Of a stretch of 33,687 bases of DNA, positions 29,447 through 33,687 are shown one piece after another. The DNA lies in assembly GCA_019661945.1 (NCBI GenBank), contig JAIFWI010000007.1, positions 1 through 33,687 on the forward strand. The letters are read 5' to 3'. The DNA is from Candidatus Parcubacteria bacterium. Its GTDB lineage: Bacteria; Patescibacteriota; Minisyncoccia; Phycocordibacterales; JAKAEA01. The position numbers and the translations under genes are program-made. Within the stretch, counting starts at the first letter, position 1, and each line of letters opens with the position of its first letter. The notes under the pieces were generated by a model. That model did not search any database. It worked only from the letters and a program-made list of their open reading frames with translations, and had not been told where the DNA came from.

Positions 29447-30658
29447 ATGACTGCTTCCCCTATAACCTTTGTTCTTTTCGGTGCTACGGGCGATTTGGCT
29501 CAAAAGAAGATCGTACCAGCATTGCTCGGCCTTTTTAAGGCTGGAATAATGCCACAGGGTTCGCGGATTATTGCATTTTCGCGCCGGCCGTGGACGGATG
29601 ATGATTATCGGCATTTTATTGCACCTTCACTTGAATCGGTCAGAGATATTTCTGAGCAGGATAAAAAGATCTTTTTAAGCACTCTCTATTATGTTCAGGG
29701 AACTTTTGATGACAAAGCAGCGTATGAGAGATTGAAGAGTACCATTAACAATACTCAAGTACTTTTTCATTTGGCTATTCAACCAGAATTTTACGAAATA
29801 GTTTTCACGCAGCTTGGTCAATTGGGTGTAGTAAAGCAGGATTCAAAAATACTTATAGAAAAGCCATTTGGCTCTAATATAGAAACAGCCCTGCAGTTGG
29901 AAAAAGTACTTCAGAACTATTTTCATGAGGATCAGATGTATAGGATCGACCATTACCTAGCAAAGGATGGCTTATGGAATATTATTGAAACTCGAAAGCA
30001 AGACGAAGCCTTGGAATCACGACTTAATGCTCGATTTGTTCAATCTGTTGAGGTACGGCTTTTTGAGAAGATTGATATTCAGGGTAGAGGAGAGTTTTAT
30101 GAAACTATTGGAGCATTACGGGATGTTGGTCAAAATCATGTTTTAGAAATGCTTGCAGTTTCGGCTATGGATTTGCCTGAGACTATTATATCCATGCCTC
30201 AGGCCAGGGCAGATGCTCTTAAAAACCTTAAACCAGGCAAGCTTTTAATGCGAGGTCAATATGAAGGGTATCGACACGAGCAAGATGTAAAGCCTGAATC
30301 ACAGACTGAAACGTATTTTAAAATTGAAACAGAACACCACAATAAACGCTGGCTGGGGGTACCATTTATTATTGAAGGAGGAAAGGCCCTTGATGAGAAG
30401 AAGGCAGAAGTAGTCATCTCGTTTAAGAATGGCAATGAGAAGGTTTTTAACATCGATGATGGAAAAAGGCTTGTCCCGCGGAGCCTTAGCGGAGTGGGAG
30501 ATGCATATGAAATACTCATTGAAAAAGCTCTTGAAGGTGATAAGAACTATTTTGTAAGCATTGATGAGATTATAGCGTCATGGAAATTTATTGATGAAGT
30601 ATTGAAAAATGTTAGTACAGTCCCCTTAACATTTTACAAAAAGGGAAGCGCTTTATGA
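29447..30658 (+). CDS. zwf: glucose-6-phosphate 1-dehydrogenase
   Basis: This is a 403-residue enzyme, shorter than the usual 480-500. The NADP-binding motif is 'FVLFGATGDLAQKKIVPALLGLF' (usual GASGDLA), the substrate and catalytic segment is 'MYRIDHYLAKDGLWNIIETR' (usual RIDHYLGKE), and 'RGEFYETIGALRDVGQNHVLEMLAVSAM' matches the conserved 'Y.gR..yYe..GaiRDmvQNHllQ.l.l.aM'. It oxidises glucose-6-phosphate to 6-phosphogluconolactone. The stop overlaps the pgl start as ATGA, giving the first two steps of the oxidative pentose phosphate pathway; gnd is not in the window. I start at MTASPITF, not at the track's upstream start. Confidence 0.95.
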   Translation: MTASPITFVLFGATGDLAQKKIVPALLGLFKAGIMPQGSRIIAFSRRPWTDDDYRHFIAPSLESVRDISEQDKKIFLSTLYYVQGTFDDKAAYERLKSTINNTQVLFHLAIQPEFYEIVFTQLGQLGVVKQDSKILIEKPFGSNIETALQLEKVLQNYFHEDQMYRIDHYLAKDGLWNIIETRKQDEALESRLNARFVQSVEVRLFEKIDIQGRGEFYETIGALRDVGQNHVLEMLAVSAMDLPETIISMPQARADALKNLKPGKLLMRGQYEGYRHEQDVKPESQTETYFKIETEHHNKRWLGVPFIIEGGKALDEKKAEVVISFKNGNEKVFNIDDGKRLVPRSLSGVGDAYEILIEKALEGDKNYFVSIDEIIASWKFIDEVLKNVSTVPLTFYKKGSAL

Positions 30659-31371
30659 AAATCATTGTAGAAAAAGATACATTGGTTGAAAAGATTGGGC
30701 AGGCTTTAGATGAAATGATTAAGAGTCGTGGAAATAAACCATTACTTTTATTATTATCAGGTGGCTCATCACTCGAACTTCTTAACTATGTTCAAGAAGA
30801 TTCGCTTTCGGCTGATATAACTATCGGAATGCTCGATGATAGATATTCATACGATAGTTCAGTCAATAGTTATTCATTATTGCAAAGCCCAGGGTTTGCT
30901 TCTGATTTTTATAAAAAGGCAAGGAAAGCCGGAGTGAGGTTTCTAGATTCTACTCCTTTCCAATTTGAAACGTTAAATGAATATGCTAGCCGTTATGAAA
31001 AAACAATTGAAGAATGGATGATAAAAAATCCAGAGGGTATTATCCGAGCGACAGTTGGAATTGGCCCTGATGGACATACCTCAGGAGTTTTGCCCTATCC
31101 AGAAGATCCAGAGAAATTTAATACATTATTTAATGGTGAAAAGCTTATCATTGGTTATGATGTCGAAAATAAGAATCCATTTCGTTATCGTTTAACGAGT
31201 ACATTCACATTTATGCGTCAGTTTAATGAGGTTCTGACATATATGTCAGGAGAAAACAAAATGGAAGCTTTGAAAAAAGTTATAGCAGAAGAAGGAAGTT
31301 TGGCTGAAACACCTGGGCGAATTGTTCGAGAGCTCAAGAATGTAACCATATATACAGACATAGAGCTCTAG
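30655..31371 (+). CDS. pgl: 6-phosphogluconolactonase
   Basis: This 238-residue DevB-type lactonase hydrolyses 6-phosphogluconolactone. 'LLLLLSGGSSLELLNYV' is the N-terminal phosphate loop, 'IGMLDDRYSYDSSVNSYSLL' corresponds to 'DER.vp..d.dSN', and 'ATVGIGPDGHTSGVLPY' is the catalytic 'lGiG.DGHtaslFP'. It is translationally coupled to zwf by ATGA. Length is normal for the family. Confidence 0.93.
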   Translation: MKIIVEKDTLVEKIGQALDEMIKSRGNKPLLLLLSGGSSLELLNYVQEDSLSADITIGMLDDRYSYDSSVNSYSLLQSPGFASDFYKKARKAGVRFLDSTPFQFETLNEYASRYEKTIEEWMIKNPEGIIRATVGIGPDGHTSGVLPYPEDPEKFNTLFNGEKLIIGYDVENKNPFRYRLTSTFTFMRQFNEVLTYMSGENKMEALKKVIAEEGSLAETPGRIVRELKNVTIYTDIEL

Positions 31372-31373
31372 GT

Positions 31374-31379
31374 TATAAT
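31374..31379 (+). promoter_or_regulatory. -10 box of leaderless promoter
   Basis: TATAAT begins 3 nt after the pgl stop and ends 6 nt before the ATG at 31386. Confidence 0.65.
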
Positions 31380-31385
31380 GTGCCC

Positions 31386-31610
31386 ATGTCAATCAAACAA
31401 TATTTAATGAAGAAAATGCTGAAATCGAAGATGAAAGACATTCCCGAGGCTGAGCGGGATAAAATATTTACTGCTATAGAAAAGAATCCACAATTATTCC
31501 AAAAAATTGCTGAAGAAGTTCAACAGAAAATGAAAGAAGGTAAAGATCAGATGTCAGCCAGCATGGAAGTTATGAGCAAATATCAGAACGAACTTAAAGA
31601 CTTAATGTAA
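31386..31610 (+). CDS. small helical protein, unknown function
   Basis: This 74-residue protein is all-helical with many Lys and Met ('MKKMLKSKMKDIPEAERDKIFTAIEKNPQLFQKIAEEVQQKMKEGKDQMSASMEVM'). The segment 'IPEAERDKIFTAIEKNPQLF' is of the type found in many small CPR proteins, but I cannot name a family. It has its own leaderless promoter and ends 1 nt before the flavodoxin-fold gene, with which it is probably co-transcribed. The GTG at 31380 used in the track lies before the expected transcription start. Confidence 0.75.
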   Translation: MSIKQYLMKKMLKSKMKDIPEAERDKIFTAIEKNPQLFQKIAEEVQQKMKEGKDQMSASMEVMSKYQNELKDLM

Positions 31611-31611
31611 T

Positions 31612-32208
31612 ATGTTCGGCTTAGGTACACAAAAAAAGAAAAAGATTTATATTTTTCTCGGCCAAGAGGATAAGGAGACATTTTGTGGTGCTTTAGCTGA
31701 TGAGTATGAAAAAGGTGCGAAAGAAGGAGGACATGAAGTTCGCCGGGCAAATATTGGTGATCTCAAATTTGATCCACTTTTACACAAAGGCTACAAAGTT
31801 ATCCAAGAATTAGAACCCGATTTAAAAAAAGTTCAGGAAGATATGCGCTGGGCTGAGCATATTGTCGTCATTTACCCAACATGGTGGAGCATGATGCCGG
31901 CAATCTTGAAGGGATTTTTTGATCGAGTTTGGATTCCTGGTTTCGCTTTTCATTTTCATCCCCGCCTTGGCTGGGACAAACTGCTGAAGGGTCGTACTGG
32001 ACATGTCTTTATCACCATGGATTCCTGGCCACTCCTTTCACGAATGCTTTTTGGCGACTCAACCAACGAAATCGGCCGAGCCATTTTAGGATTTGCCGGC
32101 ATTCATCCGGTGAATATTCAGAAAATCGGACCACTGAAGCATGCTACAGATGCTCGTAAACAAAAAATAAAAGAAAAAATATATCATTTGGGCTTGAAAG
32201 GAAAGTGA
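31612..32208 (+). CDS. flavodoxin-fold NAD(P)H quinone reductase-like protein
   Basis: This 198-residue protein of the NQO1/KefF/MdaB flavodoxin-like fold has a first strand 'KKIYIFLGQED', 'EGGHEVRRANIGDLKFDPLL' and the family's FMN/FAD contact segment 'WAEHIVVIYPTWWSMMPAILKGFFDRVWIPGFAF', followed by 'LKGRTGHVFITMDS'. It should reduce quinones or similar acceptors by two electrons, protecting against oxidative or electrophile stress. The start lies 1 nt after the stop of the small helical gene, without SD. Confidence 0.92.
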   Translation: MFGLGTQKKKKIYIFLGQEDKETFCGALADEYEKGAKEGGHEVRRANIGDLKFDPLLHKGYKVIQELEPDLKKVQEDMRWAEHIVVIYPTWWSMMPAILKGFFDRVWIPGFAFHFHPRLGWDKLLKGRTGHVFITMDSWPLLSRMLFGDSTNEIGRAILGFAGIHPVNIQKIGPLKHATDARKQKIKEKIYHLGLKGK

Positions 32209-32272
32209 CTTTACTTTATAGTGTTTTTTAGGAAGTCATTTTTTCGACTGTTGAACTCGTGCAAGGAGGCAT

Positions 32273-32575
32273 ATGACCTACTTTCCTCGAATCATCCAGA
32301 AGTTGCCTATCGGTGATGATTGGTACATGCATTACGAAAGCTTGGCTCATTGCGGGCTTTCGCTCAGACGTCATGAGTCTCGGAGTAGAGCAGAGAATGC
32401 ATCTCTCAATGATTACGAGCAGAAACTGATGGACAAAGAAATAAAGGCAGAATTTGATGAGGCACGGCTTGTAAGTATTTGGCAAAAGGTTAACACCAAA
32501 GCCGGAATTACAGCCACTCATTACATTTTGCCGCACTGGCGCAGTCAAAAGTCCAAGCACAATGAGGTGGCATAA
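32273..32575 (+). CDS. orphan protein, unknown function
   Basis: This is a 100-residue soluble protein with 'DDWYMHYESLAHCGLSLRRHESRSRAENASLNDYEQKLMDKEIKAEFDEARLVSIWQKV' in several parts, rich in Arg, Glu and His. No family is recognised. AAGGAGG lies 4 nt before the ATG and a hairpin-T terminator overlaps the stop, so it is a self-contained unit. A TATAGT at about 32212-32217 may start a leader of roughly 50 nt. Confidence 0.7.
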   Translation: MTYFPRIIQKLPIGDDWYMHYESLAHCGLSLRRHESRSRAENASLNDYEQKLMDKEIKAEFDEARLVSIWQKVNTKAGITATHYILPHWRSQKSKHNEVA

Positions 32576-32591
32576 CAATGTCGCCTTTTTT
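32566..32591 (+). terminator. intrinsic terminator overlapping the orphan stop
   Basis: GGTGGCAT/ATGTCGCC stem (8 bp with two G-T pairs), loop AACA and six T. Confidence 0.82.
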
Positions 32592-32662
32592 CATTCATTA
32601 TTTTTTCATGAAAATATGATGTACTATGTACTAGGTATGTACACCTTGAAAGGAGGTGAACC

Positions 32663-32935
32663 ATGAAGGCCCAAGATGTACCTCGTCCGGCAGAAAAGCC
32701 TCAAACGTTTGAGGACCGGATGAGGGAGTTGGCCGAGCGCTATTTGCAGATCGAAGCCGCTGTGGCTGCAGAGCTGCACAAACCCCACGTTACTGAGCTG
32801 AACTGGCCGCCTCGGGCACATACGCTCTGGCGGAGGCTCAAGCTCTACGTTGAGGCAGAGGCTCAGGAGCGCGGGGAGAATTTTCGTAAGAAGTTGCAGG
32901 AAGCGATAACTGCAATTACTTCGCACAGGTCTTGA
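32663..32935 (+). CDS. orphan helical protein, unknown function
   Basis: This 90-residue helical, Ala/Glu/Arg-rich protein has 'FEDRMRELAERYLQIEAAVAAELHKP', then 'NWPPRAHTLWRRLKLYVEAEAQERGENFRKKLQEAI'. I know no family. The ATG is 4 nt behind AAAGGAGGTGA, an uninterrupted match to the usual anti-SD. GC is much higher than in the Nudix gene behind it. A TACTAT at about 32620 and repeated TGTAC/GTACA units lie in the leader. Confidence 0.7.
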   Translation: MKAQDVPRPAEKPQTFEDRMRELAERYLQIEAAVAAELHKPHVTELNWPPRAHTLWRRLKLYVEAEAQERGENFRKKLQEAITAITSHRS

Positions 32936-32971
32936 CCATGGAGGAATGATGCAGGTGAGGTCACATCTCGG

Positions 32972-33005
32972 AGCCGGCAACAAGAAGTTCGCCGGCTTAC
33001 TTATT
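32972..33005 (+). terminator. hairpin, possible weak terminator
   Basis: AGCCGGC-AAC/GTT-c-GCCGGCT stem (7+3 bp, one bulge) followed only by TACTTATT, so termination strength is doubtful. It stands between the orphan and the Nudix gene. Confidence 0.5.
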
Positions 33006-33032
33006 GGCTAATTGTTGTGTTAGGCTTATGGA

Positions 33033-33548
33033 ATGGACCCAAGTATTCCAGAGTTTGGAATTAAAAGGGAGAATGAAGAACGTCGAGATGGAGGATGTGG
33101 CATTGTCTTTGATCCAAAAAGTCAGAAATATGCTATCGGCAAGCACCATGATGGCAGTTTATTTCGGCTGTTTTCAGGTGGTGTTACTTCAAAAGAGGAT
33201 ATTAAAGAAGGAACATTACGTGAAGTAACTGAAGAAAGCGGTTTATATGATTTTGAATATGTTGAAAAAATAAGTCAGGCGTTCACTCATTATTATAATA
33301 GTTTGCGAAAAGTAAATCGTGTCGCTCTAGCTACGTGTTTTTTAATAATTTTAAAAAGTACTGACCTCAAACTTGTTGAATTGGAAGAGCACGAGAAATT
33401 TTCTCTTGCTTGGGCTACATCAGAAGAAATTTTAACTAACTGGCAGTCGCAAAATGAAAACCATGATCTCGATCACTGGATTTACTTTATAAAAAAAGCT
33501 GTAGCACGAGCTGTTGAATTGGGTTACGACAACGTGAGTAAAATATAA
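33033..33548 (+). CDS. Nudix hydrolase
   Basis: This 171-residue protein has a complete Nudix box G-x5-E-x7-REVTEESGL in 'GGVTSKEDIKEGTLREVTEESGL', preceded by 'GCGIVFDPKSQKYAIGKHHDGSLFRLFSGG'. Such enzymes hydrolyse nucleoside diphosphates linked to another moiety (oxidised dNTP, NDP-sugar, dinucleotide) with Mg2+ held by the box glutamates. The substrate cannot be told from sequence. It starts at ATG 33033 after a weak -10; its C-terminal 'WATSEEIL' is usual for the family. Confidence 0.93.
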   Translation: MDPSIPEFGIKRENEERRDGGCGIVFDPKSQKYAIGKHHDGSLFRLFSGGVTSKEDIKEGTLREVTEESGLYDFEYVEKISQAFTHYYNSLRKVNRVALATCFLIILKSTDLKLVELEEHEKFSLAWATSEEILTNWQSQNENHDLDHWIYFIKKAVARAVELGYDNVSKI

Positions 33549-33551
33549 AAG

Positions 33552-33578
33552 AAAAAACCGCGGCGGATTAGGCCGAGG
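33552..33578 (-). terminator. intrinsic terminator of the partial minus-strand gene
   Basis: On the - strand CC-t-CGGC/GCCG-c-GG (6 bp with one mismatch) around CTAATCC is followed by six T. Confidence 0.75.
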
Positions 33579-33592
33579 CATGCACTCCAATT

Positions 33593-33687
33593 TTAGCTTC
33601 CGTGCGACTTCTTTTCGATTTTGCTTACCCGGATGTTGGAGGTCGTTCCTCCATCAAGGTAGACGGTATCACCTGGATCGATCTTGT
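33593..33687 (-). CDS. partial protein, C-terminal 30 residues
   Basis: A reading frame enters from the right edge and ends at TAA (33595 to 33593): K-I-D-P-G-D-T-V-Y-L-D-G-G-T-T-S-N-I-R-V then SKIEKKSHGS. 'PGDTVYLDGGTTSNIRV' looks like a beta-rich hydrolase, transcription-regulator effector or capsid-like segment, but too little is visible to name a family. GC is high and a terminator follows directly, as in the other single-gene units. Confidence 0.6.
   Translation of the reverse strand, partial: KIDPGDTVYLDGGTTSNIRVSKIEKKSHGS

Noticed and set aside
1-33687. CRISPR array, insertion sequence or prophage
   Set aside because: No spaced direct repeats, transposase, integrase or phage structural gene is visible; the OB-fold-like protein alone is not enough to call a prophage.

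Overview
The window looks like part of a chromosome from a small-genome bacterium, most likely Candidate Phyla Radiation / Patescibacteria (Parcubacteria-like). This is inferred from gene content and style, because there is no rRNA or marker tree here. The signs are tightly packed short genes, a UvrC that ends after the nuclease domain, a GlmU-like protein reduced to its nucleotidyltransferase half, lone domains of larger families (a sigma region 2, a histidine-kinase dimerisation domain), and almost no Shine-Dalgarno (SD) sequences in front of core genes.

Layout: 1-5.3 kb holds an RRM protein tail, a P2-type cation ATPase, rsmG, an alpha/beta hydrolase, an eRF1-like/host-attachment protein, a two-TM protein and a KGG-repeat stress protein. 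5.4-8.6 kb is a signalling divergon: a sigma-region-2-like protein, a CheY-like regulator and a PAS-GAF kinase facing an OmpR-type regulator plus a catalytic-domain-less kinase fragment. 8.6-10.8 kb has a Cys-rich LiaI-like membrane protein, an ArsR regulator with a readable operator, a LUD protein and a CapA-like protein. 11.3-14.1 kb has pterin dehydratase, a LOG-family protein, FKBP and tgt. 15.2-22.2 kb carries uvrB, a C-terminally extended csrA, uvrA and uvrC. 22.5-24.4 kb has ddl, tRNA-Ala(UGC) with a structured element behind it, and a secreted amidase. 24.5-27.3 kb is a kinase / receiver / polyproline-coiled-coil operon. 27.4-33.7 kb has an OB-fold-like protein, a GlmU-like transferase, zwf-pgl, a flavodoxin-fold reductase, two orphans, a Nudix protein and a partial gene.

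Two gene classes stand out. Core genes are AT-rich and mostly leaderless: a TATAAT-like -10 box lies 6-9 nt before the ATG with no SD. Between them sit single-gene units with visibly richer GC, a strong AAGGAGG-type SD and usually their own hairpin-T terminator (extended csrA, the amidase and several orphans). In some of these the -35 box overlaps the TGA stop of the upstream gene.

The most striking observation is a pair of related palindromic elements inserted in frame inside uvrA and uvrC. They share core sequence, stem architecture, bulge position and reading frame. Five stem pairs differ between copies and each is compensated on the opposite arm. They resemble in principle the in-frame palindromic elements of Rickettsia, but the sequence family is not one I recognise. 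Other notable points are a CsrA-binding-type hairpin in the leader of the extended csrA, a possible switching leader before uvrA, and a multi-hairpin element closed by copies of the tRNA-Ala acceptor end.
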